Source: Bacillota bacterium | GTDB lineage: Bacteria > Bacillota > DTU065 | Assembly (NCBI GenBank): GCA_018435125.1 | Contig: JAHDNZ010000009.1 | Coordinates: 48,325-112,324 of the forward strand | Reading direction: 5' to 3' | Length of the DNA stretch: 64,000 nucleotides | Shown here: positions 1-12,034 of the stretch, piece after piece | Position numbering within the stretch: the first letter of the stretch is position 1 | Layout of the letters: every line of letters starts with the position of its first letter | The notes under the pieces: generated by a model | Database searches by the model: none | What the model was told of the DNA's origin: nothing | Seen by the model: the letters and a program-made list of their open reading frames with translations, nothing else | Translations under genes and position numbers: made by a program

Positions 1-39
1 ATTAATTGTACCGCAGCAAAGCGGTAAAGGGAGGTTAAG

Positions 40-738
40 ATGACGCAAAGCATTCTTGTAGTTGACGACGAACCTTCTATTTGTGAGCTTGTAAGCTATA
101 ATTTACGTGTGGCTGGTTTTTATGTGCAAACTGTAAACACCGGGCCAAAAGCTATTGAGGTGTTCCAAAAATCTAGTCCTGACTTGATTGTCCTTGATCT
201 TATGCTTCCTGATTTAGATGGAGTTGAAGTTTGTCGGAAAATCCGCAGCAGATCTAATATACCCATTATTATGTTAACTGCTAAAGATAGTGAAAGTGAT
301 AAAATCGCAGGCTTGGATGTGGGTGCTGATGATTATATTACTAAGCCTTTTAGCCCTCGAGAATTAGTAGCAAGAGTTAAAGCTGTCTTACGAAGAACAA
401 ATCCAGAGACTGACTTGGCTTCAGATTCTACTCTAATCGAACATGGTGATATTAAACTAGATGAAAGCAGACATATGGTTTTAGTTGGTGAAAAACTTCT
501 CGACCTTTCTCCTAAGGAATTTGAGCTTTTGCGTATCTTCTTACTAAACAAGGGTCGTATCCTCACGCGAGAATATCTGCTTTCAACCATCTGGGGTCGT
601 GGCTTTGAAGGTGAAACTCGAACCGTAGATGTCCATGTAAGGTATCTAAGGAAAAAACTCTTTGATGAATCTACCAACCCTCGTTATATTGAAACCGTAC
701 ATGGTGTTGGTTATAAAATGAAGGAAGAGATTTCCTAG
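40..738 (+). CDS. OmpR-family response regulator (WalR/PhoP type)
   Basis: DNA-binding response regulator of 232 aa. The receiver domain (about residues 4-118) has the acidic pair D9/D10, the phospho-acceptor D53 in VLDLMLPD, T80 and K102. The C-terminal winged helix (about 135-230) ends with the family motif VDVHVRYLRKKL and the GVGYK wing. A strong ribosome site (GGGAGG) precedes the ATG. The kinase gene follows immediately, so the two form a two-component operon. Near-oriC location recalls walRK of Bacillus, but PhoP-type regulators look alike and no WalHI-like genes follow, so the exact orthology is open. Confidence 0.93.
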   Translation: MTQSILVVDDEPSICELVSYNLRVAGFYVQTVNTGPKAIEVFQKSSPDLIVLDLMLPDLDGVEVCRKIRSRSNIPIIMLTAKDSESDKIAGLDVGADDYITKPFSPRELVARVKAVLRRTNPETDLASDSTLIEHGDIKLDESRHMVLVGEKLLDLSPKEFELLRIFLLNKGRILTREYLLSTIWGRGFEGETRTVDVHVRYLRKKLFDESTNPRYIETVHGVGYKMKEEIS

Positions 739-751
739 GAGTGTGGTTGCC

Positions 752-2491
752 TTGAAACATTATCAAAGCCTTACTGCCAAGTTGCTATTAGGATATGTTT
801 CTTTACTTTTGTTAGTTTTAGGAACTACCTCAATCATATCCGAAAACCTTATTGGTGCGAAATTCGTAGCTTCTCTAGATGAGAATTTATTAAGACAAAC
901 TCATCTTATTGCACAAACTTATCCTGCTTCCGTTGCAGATATTGCCCAAAACCTAGGACTGCGTGTTACCATCATAAATTCTAATGGCGAAATACTACTT
1001 GAAACGGACAAAAACCCCCAAGAGATGGAAATACACGTCGATAGACCTGAAGTCAAGGAAGCCTTAGCCAAAGGGCAAGGTTTTTCGAGTCGGTACAGCC
1101 AAACCCTCAATACCCATTTGCGTTATGTTGCCTTGAAAAAAAATCCTTATGTCTACCGAGTTGCCATTCCTCTTACACAAATTAATAATTCATTGAAACA
1201 GTTGCGGCTGATTAGCTTTACAGCTACATTAGTTTCTATTATCTTTGGTTCGCTCTTTGCTTTTGTGTGGAATAAGAAAATCCTTAAACCGCTTACTGAA
1301 ATAACTAATGTTGCAGAAAATATTGCCCAGGGAGACCTATCCGCCAGAATAACTGCAAAAAGCTCTGACGAAATTGCCACTCTAGCCACATCATTTAATC
1401 TAATGGCTGACCAGTTAGCCATAAATATCCGTGATCTAACCAGCGAGAAAAACAAACTTAATGCTGTTATTACCAGCATGGCTGATGGCTTAATAACTAT
1501 TGATAGTAATAAAATTATTACAGTGATTAACCCTAAAGCTTGTCACTTATTTGATTTAAAAGAAGATCCTATTGCAAAACCCCTAAGTAAAGTCATCCAA
1601 AACCCTGAAATTGTCGCTACTTTCAAGACAGCATTTAATGAAGGTGTTTTAGTCTCAAAACAGTTTTCTCTCTCAGATCAAGAAGAAAAACAAATTGAGA
1701 TTCGCAGTATCCCGCTAAAAGACGAGAATAACCAAATCATAGGTGCTGTTGGAGTCATCCATGACATGACAGAGATTAAACGTGTGGAAAGAATACGTAA
1801 AGATTTTGTAAGCAATGTTTCCCATGAATTGAGAACTCCTCTTACGTCAATAAATGGATTTATCGAAACAATTAGATATAACGAATTAGATCGCGAAACT
1901 ACACTGCATTTTCTTGACATAATGTACAGAGAATCTCAACGAATGATTAATCTAATCAATGACCTTCTCACTATCTCACGTCTCGAGTCAGGCCATATTA
2001 CCTTAAAAAAGACTTTCTTTACTACTGAAACACTTTGGCAAGAACTAGACATACTTTTTACTTCTAAAATTGAAAATAAAGGCCTCCAATTGATCTTTCA
2101 AGGTAAAATTGAGATCTATGGAGATAGAGATCAGATTAAGCAAATCTATATAAATCTAATAGACAATGCTATTAAATATTCTGATAAAGGATTAATAACT
2201 GTCAAGGCTGAAAACTCTTCCGAGTGTGCAATTCTATCTGTTTCCGACCAGGGTCAAGGAGTTGCATCTGAAGAACTATCTCGCCTCTTTGAACGCTTCT
2301 ATAGGTTAGATAAAGCCAGATCAAGAGTTCAAGGAGGTACAGGGTTAGGTCTTTCTATTGTAAAGCATATTGCCGAAGAACATGGTGGCATGCCCTTTGT
2401 TCAAAGTAACCTTGGCCATGGAAGCACCTTTGGTGTAAAACTTCCGTTATCGATCTTCAAAAAAAATAGAGCAGGTATATCCTGCTCCTAA
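752..2491 (+). CDS. Sensor histidine kinase with HAMP and PAS domains (WalK/PhoR type)
   Basis: Membrane histidine kinase, partner of the upstream regulator. Order: N-terminal membrane helix, short extracytoplasmic domain, second membrane helix (about 155-175), HAMP, PAS (about 235-340), HisKA with the phospho-His in NVSHELRTPL, and HATPase with N box (LIDNAIKYS), G1 (SDQGQGV) and G2 (GGTGLGLSIV). The frame is open from a GTG at 743, but the AGGAG at 737-741 sits only 1 nt before it. The in-frame TTG at 752 has normal 10-nt spacing, so I chose it (579 aa). A small GC hairpin overlaps the stop codon. Confidence 0.92.
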   Translation: MKHYQSLTAKLLLGYVSLLLLVLGTTSIISENLIGAKFVASLDENLLRQTHLIAQTYPASVADIAQNLGLRVTIINSNGEILLETDKNPQEMEIHVDRPEVKEALAKGQGFSSRYSQTLNTHLRYVALKKNPYVYRVAIPLTQINNSLKQLRLISFTATLVSIIFGSLFAFVWNKKILKPLTEITNVAENIAQGDLSARITAKSSDEIATLATSFNLMADQLAINIRDLTSEKNKLNAVITSMADGLITIDSNKIITVINPKACHLFDLKEDPIAKPLSKVIQNPEIVATFKTAFNEGVLVSKQFSLSDQEEKQIEIRSIPLKDENNQIIGAVGVIHDMTEIKRVERIRKDFVSNVSHELRTPLTSINGFIETIRYNELDRETTLHFLDIMYRESQRMINLINDLLTISRLESGHITLKKTFFTTETLWQELDILFTSKIENKGLQLIFQGKIEIYGDRDQIKQIYINLIDNAIKYSDKGLITVKAENSSECAILSVSDQGQGVASEELSRLFERFYRLDKARSRVQGGTGLGLSIVKHIAEEHGGMPFVQSNLGHGSTFGVKLPLSIFKKNRAGISCS

Positions 2492-2498
2492 CTATCTA

Positions 2499-2586
<88 letters not shown>

Positions 2587-2669
2587 AACGTTGATATTAT
2601 AACATAGACCTGCAATCAAATGCAACAACTTCAAAATTGCATTGTTTATCATATCAGGAGGTATCTTTT

Positions 2670-3296
2670 ATGTCGCTGGGGTTAATAATAGAAGGCATTC
2701 CTCTTACTGGTAAAACTTCTCTTTTAACTGGTCTCCAAAAACACTCACTCTTTCTTAACTATGCTGCTGTTTCTAAGCTAATCTACAGTGAAGATTTAAC
2801 ACAGCGAATCCTAGAAAAGGACTATAATCGGGGTTTCCTTGATAAAGCAGCCAACATTAACCTTTTAATGAGTATAACAACTCCTTTGCAGACACAGAAG
2901 GAAATGCTGCAAAGGAGAGGGTTTTCTAACCACCTTCTTTTTATTCTAGAACGCTTTCACCTTAACCATGCAGCCTATTACCCCTATCTTACCTGGCCTG
3001 ATGTAGAACCTATAGATCAAATTTTAAAATGTTTAAATACTAAACTTATTCTCCTTACAGTCGACCGTCAAACTTTTAAGACAAGACTTTTAGAACGCAG
3101 TAATACTGGGTTTATGTCCTATATTCAAAGATATGGCTCTAATAAAGATATGATCCTGGATCATTACATGCAAAGCCAGGATCATTATCTAAACCTTGCT
3201 TATAAAAGCTCTCTAGAAACAAAAATAATCGATTCTGTTGCTTATCCGGTAGTTAAAGTACTAGAAAATGCTCTGGATTTTTGGCTAAAGCCCTAA
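2670..3296 (+). CDS. P-loop kinase-like protein of unknown substrate
   Basis: Protein of 208 aa that starts with a Walker A loop (EGIPLTGKTS) directly at the N terminus, followed by an ERF motif near residue 95 and an R-rich segment around residues 145-155. This layout resembles thymidylate or deoxynucleoside kinases, but I cannot name the substrate. An open frame begins at 2637, but AGGAGG lies inside it and points to the ATG at 2670. The 3' end overlaps the convergent binding-protein gene by 12 nt. Confidence 0.7.
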   Translation: MSLGLIIEGIPLTGKTSLLTGLQKHSLFLNYAAVSKLIYSEDLTQRILEKDYNRGFLDKAANINLLMSITTPLQTQKEMLQRRGFSNHLLFILERFHLNHAAYYPYLTWPDVEPIDQILKCLNTKLILLTVDRQTFKTRLLERSNTGFMSYIQRYGSNKDMILDHYMQSQDHYLNLAYKSSLETKIIDSVAYPVVKVLENALDFWLKP

Positions 3297-4016
3297 CCTT
3301 CTCATGTTTTCTTTCATTACATCGAGTATCTCAGGATATTCATTGGTCGGAAAATTAAATAAAACTACATACTTAGCGTTTTCAGCCATTACCTTGCCAT
3401 CAAGTGAATTATAGTTGTCTATGATTAAATCAGGGTCCGCATTTAATATCTTGGTAATATCCAAAGGAGTTAATTGCACACCCCCAAAGACAAAAAATGG
3501 TTTAAAACCCAACCAAGATAAAAACTCATTCTGGTGAATGTTAACAGCAACTTTCAGGCTGGCTACATTGGCTTTTAACGCCCTTTCTTGGAATAACTCC
3601 ATCTCTTCTAAAAACGTTTTTTCCCAGTTTTTCTGTTTATCTTCTGTCCCAAATTTCTGGGCTAGCATTCTTGTCATATTGGTTAAATTACCGGGGATGT
3701 TTGTCGTTCTTACTTGAATTAGCCTATCTTTAATCTCTGGATAAGCTGAAGAAAGTTTTTTGATAAAAGGTTCATAGCCGGCCCAAATGATATGGTCAGC
3801 TTCAAGAACGTTAAGTACATCCTGCGGTTTATAATCATATTCCGGTGGGTGTCTTAGCTCAAGAGGAGCCAGAATAGTTACATCCTCTGCTCCGGCTGCT
3901 CTAGCAATTGCCCCCACCCAACTGGTTGAAGCTACTATACCTCTTGCTCCGACAATATTGCTTAACAGTAATACTACTAGTAACCAAGATAACCTTTTAA
4001 CTCTTGTAACTAACAT
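3285..4016 (-). CDS. Metal ABC transporter substrate-binding protein (ZnuA/TroA-like)
   Basis: Extracytoplasmic metal-binding protein of 243 aa with an N-terminal signal segment (WLLVVLLLSNIVGARG). The RHPPEYDYKPQDV segment and AGYEPFIKKL match the cluster A-I binding-protein fold for Zn or Mn. There is no His-rich loop and no lipobox cysteine that I can see, and it is shorter than typical ZnuA, so ligands are uncertain. It is the last gene of a three-gene minus-strand operon after the ATPase and permease. Confidence 0.82.
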   Translation of the reverse strand: MLVTRVKRLSWLLVVLLLSNIVGARGIVASTSWVGAIARAAGAEDVTILAPLELRHPPEYDYKPQDVLNVLEADHIIWAGYEPFIKKLSSAYPEIKDRLIQVRTTNIPGNLTNMTRMLAQKFGTEDKQKNWEKTFLEEMELFQERALKANVASLKVAVNIHQNEFLSWLGFKPFFVFGGVQLTPLDITKILNADPDLIIDNYNSLDGKVMAENAKYVVLFNFPTNEYPEILDVMKENMRRLGL

Positions 4017-4045
4017 AGTTACTTCCCTTTCTTTCTTATATTTGC

Positions 4046-4867
4046 TTATTTCGCATAGGTTTTTAAAAACTTATTTATTAGTGTTGTTATAAATAATACC
4101 CCTACACCGGTAAGTGTTATGGTAACTCCAAGAGGCCAGTTAAAGCCAAGAGCCAACAATAGCCCGCAGACAGTTGTAATAAGGCCAAGCAAGGATGTAT
4201 AAGCTGCTACTGCTAAAAGACTGCTTCCAAGCATCAAGCCACCAAGGGCAGGTAAAAGTACAATGGCATCAACGAGTAATGCGCCGACAATACGCATAGC
4301 TACTCCTAAAGAAAGACCAGCCACAAGTAGCATAATGTTTCTACTACGCTTGCTTCGAATACCTAATGTTTCTGCCAATTCGCTGTTATATAAGACTAGC
4401 TGAATTTCTCGATAATAGACCCCAAAAGATAACGCGATAATAAAAGCGATAATAGTTAGCGAATAGATATCCTCACGGGTAAGTGCTAAAATGTTCCCGG
4501 CAAATACATCGAAAGCCTCCATGGCCGGAACTCCAGCTTGATAAAAGAGAAAAAAAGCCAGTGCCAAAGAACCTGTCATAAAAAGTGCACCTGCTAAACC
4601 TGTATCCATACTGAGTTTATCCGAAAGCGGTCCTAAAAACCACGCTGTTGCAGCAATAGCCACCAACGCTCCCCATATTGGAGGAAAAGCTAAAAGCAAA
4701 GCAACGGCAGCCCCAAAAAGTGCTGTGTGCATTAAGGCAAAGCGGATGGTAGTTAAATTGAGTACTACAATTACAATTCCAACTAAAGAAAGAATTCCTC
4801 CTGCTAACAAACAGGCAATTAAAGCTCTAAGAAAAATAGGGTATTGAAAAAAGCCAATAATGTTCAT
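4046..4867 (-). CDS. Metal ABC transporter permease (ZnuB-like)
   Basis: Integral membrane protein of 273 aa with about eight hydrophobic segments and the ABC-3 family conserved region (ALLVDAIVLLPAL near residue 200). Known family members move Zn, Mn or Fe across the cytoplasmic membrane. It begins 1 nt after the stop of the ATPase gene, so translation is probably coupled, and it is followed by the binding-protein gene. Confidence 0.88.
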   Translation of the reverse strand: MNIIGFFQYPIFLRALIACLLAGGILSLVGIVIVVLNLTTIRFALMHTALFGAAVALLLAFPPIWGALVAIAATAWFLGPLSDKLSMDTGLAGALFMTGSLALAFFLFYQAGVPAMEAFDVFAGNILALTREDIYSLTIIAFIIALSFGVYYREIQLVLYNSELAETLGIRSKRSRNIMLLVAGLSLGVAMRIVGALLVDAIVLLPALGGLMLGSSLLAVAAYTSLLGLITTVCGLLLALGFNWPLGVTITLTGVGVLFITTLINKFLKTYAK

Positions 4868-4868
4868 C

Positions 4869-5552
4869 CTAAGCCTCCTTTAACTGACCGTCTTTAAGTC
4901 TTAGAATTCTATCAAATTCCATATTTATATCTTCATGAGTTATGGTAATCATAGTTAAAGTCTTTTCTCTTTGAATGTTTTGTATAAGGTAGGGTAACTC
5001 TTCTTTCCCACCTTTATCAAGGTGCGCAACCGGTTCATCTAGCAAGATAATTGGTGCTTCTCGAACCAGTGCTCTAGCCAAAGCCATTCTTTGAAGTTGC
5101 CCCCCGGAGAGCTTACTTACATCTCTTGTGGCATATTCAGTTAGCGAAACCGCAGCCAAGGCTTCTTTAACAGCCTCCCGATCTGTCTGTCTGGGTTTTT
5201 TTAAACCTTTAAAGCCTTTGGCATATCTTCCCAAAAGCACCGCATCAAAAACTGTAATCGGTAATTTACCGGTTACTCGTTCTTGAGGAACATAGGCAAT
5301 ATTTTCTCTGGCAAAAACTCTGTCCGAGGCAGAAACAATTGCTTTCCCTAAAATTGTTATTTCTCCACTCCAGGGAAGATATAAGCCTAGAAGGAGCTTA
5401 AAAAAGGTAGTCTTTCCTACTCCATTGGGGCCTAAAATAGCCAGCGATTCTCCTTTTTCAACTGAGAGAGAGAGCGTTTTCAATAAGGGGTTTTGATCAT
5501 AACCAAAAGTTAGGTTTTGTACCTTTATTGCCTCTTTTTTTGTCTGAACCAT
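4869..5552 (-). CDS. Metal ABC transporter ATP-binding protein (ZnuC-like)
   Basis: Soluble ATPase of 227 aa. Walker A is GPNGVGKTT, Q-loop YVPQE, signature LSGGQLQRMALARAL, Walker B IILLDEP and switch His in ITHED. It is first of the znuC-znuB-znuA order. Only about 50 bp separate it from serS upstream, including a hairpin that could end serS transcription or be an operator. No clear Zur or MntR box was recognised. Confidence 0.9.
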   Translation of the reverse strand: MVQTKKEAIKVQNLTFGYDQNPLLKTLSLSVEKGESLAILGPNGVGKTTFFKLLLGLYLPWSGEITILGKAIVSASDRVFARENIAYVPQERVTGKLPITVFDAVLLGRYAKGFKGLKKPRQTDREAVKEALAAVSLTEYATRDVSKLSGGQLQRMALARALVREAPIILLDEPVAHLDKGGKEELPYLIQNIQREKTLTMITITHEDINMEFDRILRLKDGQLKEA

Positions 5553-5570
5553 ACTCTCGCCCCACTATGT

Positions 5571-5595
5571 AAAGATTGACCCACTAATAATAGTG
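5571..5595 (-). terminator. Hairpin between serS and the metal transporter operon
   Basis: GACCCACT and AGTGGGTC form an 8-bp stem with a 6-nt loop just after the serS stop. The minus-strand tail is only weakly T-rich, so it may be an inefficient terminator or a palindromic regulator site for the transporter genes. Confidence 0.5.
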
Positions 5596-5605
5596 GGTCT
5601 TTAGC

Positions 5606-8141
<2,536 letters not shown>

Positions 8142-8178
8142 TAACATTCCCCCTCGTTTTTGTTGTACTTAATCTAGA

Positions 8179-9270
8179 TTAGACATTAAACCGGAAATTA
8201 ATAATATCGCCATCTTGAACAAGATAGTCTTTACCTTCAAGTCTGTAAACACCAGCTTCTTTTGCTTTTAGTTCCGAGCCTGTTTTGATAAAGTCGCTGT
8301 AAGCTACTACCTCAGCCCTAATAAAACCTCTGGAAATATCAGAATGAATTGTACCAGCTGCTTCTTTAGCATTTTCACCAGTTCTAATAGTCCAGGCACG
8401 TACTTCATCCGAACCTACAGTAAAAAATGATATTAAGCCTAACATCTTATAGATAGATCTTGCAATTCTATCAATCCCAGGCTCAGTTAAGCCAAGATCT
8501 TCCATAAATAGTTTTTGTTCTGGTTCTGAAAGCTGTAAAAGTTCCATTTCAAGCTTTCCGCATACAACTACCAAAGGGTAATTAAATTCTTTAGCCATAG
8601 CTTCTAAATCATCTTTCTTCGGATAAGAACCGTTAAGATATTGATTTTCATCAACATTAACCACAATAAGCATAGGCTTTTGGGTTAGCAGTCCGAAATC
8701 TTTAATAAATAAAAGCTCTTTATCGTTTAAAGCTAAAGAACTAATTGGTTTGCCTTCTTCTAAAGCATTGATGCACTTTGTCGTTAAGGTTAATTCGATA
8801 TCATAATCTTCTACCTTTTTCTTTTTACCAGTCAAAAGCCTTTCTTTGCGACTTTCCATTACCTGCAGATCAGCTAATATTAACTCCGTAGCTAGAATGT
8901 TATAGTCTCTTAGCGGATCAATAGAACCTTCAACATGTGGTAGAGAACTAGCAAAGGCCCTAATAACCTGAACTAGTGCATCTACTTGCCTTACATCCGC
9001 CAGGAATTTATTTCCGGTACCTTTGCCTTCGCTTGAACCGGCGACTAGACCCGCAACATCAGTAACTTTAATCATGGCAGGGGTAAACTTCTGTGGTTCG
9101 TAGATAATTTTTAGCTTGTCCATGCGCAAATCTGGGACCTTTGCCATCCCAACATTAGCAGCAACCTTGCCAGAATAAAAGCTTGATAGTTCTGTCTGTG
9201 AAAGAGTTAGTAGATTAAAGACTGTTGTTTTTCCAACCATTGGTAAGCCAATTATTCCTGTTGTAAGCAC
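8179..9270 (-). CDS. Divergent YchF/Obg-family GTPase-like protein
   Basis: Protein of 363 aa with the YchF layout: G1 GLPMVGKTT, a DVAGLVAGSSEGKG switch II region, helical insert, NVDE in place of the NKxD guanine motif, and a C-terminal TGS-like domain ending VQDGDIINFRF. Canonical YchF (56369-57445 in this window) has GLPNVGKST, so this is a second, diverged paralogue. It lies upstream of glyA and serS on the same strand. The GTG start at 9270 follows AAGGAAGGGG by about 10 nt. The specific role is unknown. Confidence 0.85.
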   Translation of the reverse strand: MLTTGIIGLPMVGKTTVFNLLTLSQTELSSFYSGKVAANVGMAKVPDLRMDKLKIIYEPQKFTPAMIKVTDVAGLVAGSSEGKGTGNKFLADVRQVDALVQVIRAFASSLPHVEGSIDPLRDYNILATELILADLQVMESRKERLLTGKKKKVEDYDIELTLTTKCINALEEGKPISSLALNDKELLFIKDFGLLTQKPMLIVVNVDENQYLNGSYPKKDDLEAMAKEFNYPLVVVCGKLEMELLQLSEPEQKLFMEDLGLTEPGIDRIARSIYKMLGLISFFTVGSDEVRAWTIRTGENAKEAAGTIHSDISRGFIRAEVVAYSDFIKTGSELKAKEAGVYRLEGKDYLVQDGDIINFRFNV

Positions 9271-9408
9271 AGACTCAGTTCCCCTTCCTTGACTTATCTT
9301 ATACCCAAATGTATCTTGAAAATAATATTTATAAATCCGGATAACTATAAAAATTATTATACCACAACAAAACTAATATCCTAGCTTTATTCTTGAAAAT
9401 ATCCTCCC

Positions 9409-9437
9409 TTGAAGCACTTTTTCGCTTGTGTTATAAT
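9409..9437 (+). promoter_or_regulatory. Sigma-A-type promoter for tRNA-Arg
   Basis: TTGAAG and TATAAT separated by 17 bp, with the -10 ending 17 nt before the tRNA. Confidence 0.8.
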
Positions 9438-9454
9438 TTATTTAGTCTCAAAAT

Positions 9455-9529
9455 GCGGCTATAGCTCAGGGGATAGAGCACCGGCCTCCGGAGCCGGTTG
9501 CCCAGGTTCGATTCCTGGTAGCCGCGCCA
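9455..9529 (+). tRNA. tRNA-Arg (CCG)
   Basis: Acceptor stem GCGGCTA/TAGCCGC, D arm with AGCTCAGGGGATAGAGC, anticodon stem CCGGC/GCCGG around loop CTCCGGA (anticodon CCG), T arm GGTTCGATTCC and encoded CCA can be read. Length is 75 nt. Confidence 0.97.
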
Positions 9530-9654
9530 TATTGTTAATAGCCATATAATAATAAAATTATTGTATGGTTTTTTCTTTTTTTAGCATAATAATTTCTAAA
9601 CTACATATACTGTCTGTGAGTGTTCTACCAACCCAATCAGAGAGGAAGATGCTC

Positions 9655-10263
9655 ATGTGGCCTTTTGGAGGACAAGTACAGCAGTTTAGAGTTCATTATA
9701 AAGACGAAACCGCTATAGAAAAGCTCTCCCTAGAATTGCAAAAAAAATTAGAAGCCTATTTTTTACCAACAGGCAAGCAGCTTGCTATTGTATGCATTGG
9801 TACAGATCGATCAACCGGTGATTCTCTAGGACCACTAACAGGCACTTTATTAAGTAGGGCTTACCCTACTATCCCGGTCTTTGGTACTTTAGATGACCCT
9901 GTCCATGCGGCAAATCTTTCCGAAAAACTTACCGAAATAAATTATATGTTAAAGAAACCTTTTATTATTGCCATTGACGCTTGTTTGGGTCAAACAGAAA
10001 GTATCGGTTACTTAAGCTTTAAAGACGGCGCTCTTAAGCCCGGAACCGGTGTAAATAAAGACTTGCCTGAAATCGGCGATATGAATATTGTCGGTATTGT
10101 AAATGTAGGTGGCTTTATGGAGTATTTTGTACTCCAGAATACTCGCCTTAATTTAGTTATGCAGATGGCTGAACTATTATCTACCTGTCTTGGTAAAGCT
10201 ATACTTAGCCTATCAATGTTTTTGCCGCAAACTAATGCAGCTGCCTCAAAGTGGTTAGAATAA
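9655..10263 (+). CDS. yyaC: YyaC-type sporulation protein (DUF1256 family)
   Basis: Protein of 202 aa with the family core IVCIGTDRSTGDSLGPLTG near residue 55 and DACLGQ and KPGTGVNKDLPEIGD further on. It resembles spore-protease (Gpr)-like folds and is found in endospore formers, so it is a marker for sporulation here. AGAGAGG before the ATGs favours 9655 (9-nt spacing) over 9649. It is transcribed after tRNA-Arg and ends at a strong bidirectional terminator. Confidence 0.85.
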   Translation: MWPFGGQVQQFRVHYKDETAIEKLSLELQKKLEAYFLPTGKQLAIVCIGTDRSTGDSLGPLTGTLLSRAYPTIPVFGTLDDPVHAANLSEKLTEINYMLKKPFIIAIDACLGQTESIGYLSFKDGALKPGTGVNKDLPEIGDMNIVGIVNVGGFMEYFVLQNTRLNLVMQMAELLSTCLGKAILSLSMFLPQTNAAASKWLE

Positions 10264-10297
10264 GCAAGCCTGGTCACCTCCCGGTAGCCTGTGTATA

Positions 10298-10339
10298 AAA
10301 AGAAACTGAGGCTTAAAGCGTTAAGCCTCAGTTTCTTTT
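10298..10339. terminator. Bidirectional terminator between yyaC and bactofilin
   Basis: A long perfect stem (AAGAAACTGAGGCTTAA and its complement) with a 4-nt loop and T-rich flanks on both sides serves the convergent genes. It overlaps the last codons of the bactofilin gene. Confidence 0.9.
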
Positions 10340-10798
10340 CTTTTCTGCTGACTCTTTAGGAGCTATATTTTGTTTAACAATAACTTTATTATCCTTAGCT
10401 AACATTTCTACTTGCCCCTTAAATACAGCTCCTTCTTCTATTATTAAAACACCTGTTTTTGCATTACCAATAAGTACACCTGTTGGGACAATCTCCAGCT
10501 TCCCCTGCGCTTCAAGATCCCCTTCTAATCTTCCGGCAATAATAATATTAAAAGCTCTAACCTTAGCTCCTACAAAACCTTCTTCACCGATAATTAAGTC
10601 GGAAGTCGTATTTATTTCTCCTTCAAATTTTCCATCTACACGTACTGTGCCAGATGATTTAATTGCTCCGGAAAGTTCTGTATATTTACCAATTACAGTA
10701 TCAACCACCTTTGTAGTTGGCATCTTTTTAACTTTCCTCCTATCGTCTTTTACGCTTCCTAACTCTTTCTTTTTATGAAAGGGTTTATTGCCAAACAT
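10328..10798 (-). CDS. Bactofilin family cytoskeletal protein
   Basis: Polymer-forming protein of 156 aa. The central region (about 40-130) is a beta-helix-type repeat, visible as GAIKSSGTVRVDGKFEGEI followed by regular short hydrophobic strands, flanked by a basic N-terminal tail and a Lys-rich C-terminal tail. AGGAGG spaced 6 nt from the ATG at 10798 sets the start, although the frame is open further upstream. It directly follows an M23 peptidase gene, a pairing known in bacteria where bactofilin scaffolds a cell-wall hydrolase. Confidence 0.93.
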   Translation of the reverse strand: MFGNKPFHKKKELGSVKDDRRKVKKMPTTKVVDTVIGKYTELSGAIKSSGTVRVDGKFEGEINTTSDLIIGEEGFVGAKVRAFNIIIAGRLEGDLEAQGKLEIVPTGVLIGNAKTGVLIIEEGAVFKGQVEMLAKDNKVIVKQNIAPKESAEKKRN

Positions 10799-10808
10799 GA
10801 AATACCTC

Positions 10809-11885
10809 CTAAGGTAAATAATTAGCTGGGTTGACATCTCTTCCGTTCTTGCGAACTTCATAGTGGAGGTGATCTCCTGTTGCTATGCCTGTCTTACCTG
10901 AATAGGCGACTATTTGGCCTTTTTTAACTGTTTCGCCTTTTTTAACAATAGATCTAGTGTTATGCCCATACAAAGTTTTTAATCCATTGCCATGATCTAT
11001 TGTAACTAAAATCCCATAACCACTACTCCATCCTGCACTAACCACTTTTCCATCTGCAGTAGCTTTTACTGGAGTTCCTCTAGACACCGCAATATCAATA
11101 CCAGTATGTCTTTTTAGTTCCTTAAGTACCGGATGTGGTCTCCAGCCATAGGAAGAAGATATATAACCCCTGACAGGCCAGATACTTGGAGTATGATCAA
11201 GACTATATTTTTGTTTTGTTAAAGAATTTTTTGTTTGAGTACTTTTGCCCTCTACGTTTGGTAGAAGTGTTTTTAAATTATCAATCTCAATTTGAAGTTT
11301 TGCAATTAGTTCCTGATCTGTCTTTTCTGGTTGATATTCATTACTGGTAGTAGCAAAAGCAATACCTGCAAAAGCTGCTGTTTTTGTAGATCTAAATATA
11401 TTTATGCGATTAATTCCATATTGAGTATTCAAGGGTTTTGAAACTACCTGTTGCTTTTGTTTTTCTGGCAGAGGTGGTAATGGAACTGACTTTTTTCCCG
11501 TTTGCTCTAATAGTTTATTTACATCCCTAAATGCGCCCTCTAATTGTTTTACCCTTTCCCTAAGCATCTCTGTTTCAGTTAATAATGTTTCAACAACTTC
11601 TCTCTGTTCTTTACTACCTTCCAATACAGCCTCATATTGATTGTTTTTCTTTTGTAAAAGATCGAAGGTGGTTGCATAATTGGTACGTACAGAATAATAG
11701 TTATAAAAAATAAGACAAGTCGTAATTAAAGCTGCAAGCAAAATTGTAGAACCGGTATAGAGACCTAATACTGGAATAGAGATGGTTTTTACTGAGCCAT
11801 GACCATCTGGAACAGTCATAATTGTTAGGCGCCTTCCTTGATTAGAACGCCAAAACTTTAGCAAACGTAAACTAAGCCAGTACAC
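10809..11885 (-). CDS. Membrane-anchored M23 metallopeptidase with coiled coil
   Basis: Peptidoglycan endopeptidase of 358 aa. One membrane helix (about 35-60) is followed by a coiled coil (about 75-130), a second coil near 180-205, and a C-terminal LytM/M23 domain (about 235-355) with HTGID, YGH and HLHYE zinc and catalytic motifs. The start is GTG with AGGAGGGG 5 nt upstream. The stop is 10 nt before the bactofilin start, so the two are probably co-transcribed. Confidence 0.93.
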   Translation of the reverse strand: MYWLSLRLLKFWRSNQGRRLTIMTVPDGHGSVKTISIPVLGLYTGSTILLAALITTCLIFYNYYSVRTNYATTFDLLQKKNNQYEAVLEGSKEQREVVETLLTETEMLRERVKQLEGAFRDVNKLLEQTGKKSVPLPPLPEKQKQQVVSKPLNTQYGINRINIFRSTKTAAFAGIAFATTSNEYQPEKTDQELIAKLQIEIDNLKTLLPNVEGKSTQTKNSLTKQKYSLDHTPSIWPVRGYISSSYGWRPHPVLKELKRHTGIDIAVSRGTPVKATADGKVVSAGWSSGYGILVTIDHGNGLKTLYGHNTRSIVKKGETVKKGQIVAYSGKTGIATGDHLHYEVRKNGRDVNPANYLP

Positions 11886-12034
11886 ATTTTCCCCTCCTTT
11901 CCATCCAAAGCTAATTTAAAACCTGCATTTAAATTATTATTCTACTAAAGTAATATTTTCCCTTCCTAAAACTTCTAGGCGTAAATTACCATACTTAATA
12001 TAAACGTTATCTTAGCAATAACGTGTTGCTTAAA

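Noticed and set aside
2637..2669. Eleven-residue N-terminal extension of the P-loop protein
   Set aside because: The AGGAGG ribosome site lies inside the extension and points to the ATG at 2670.
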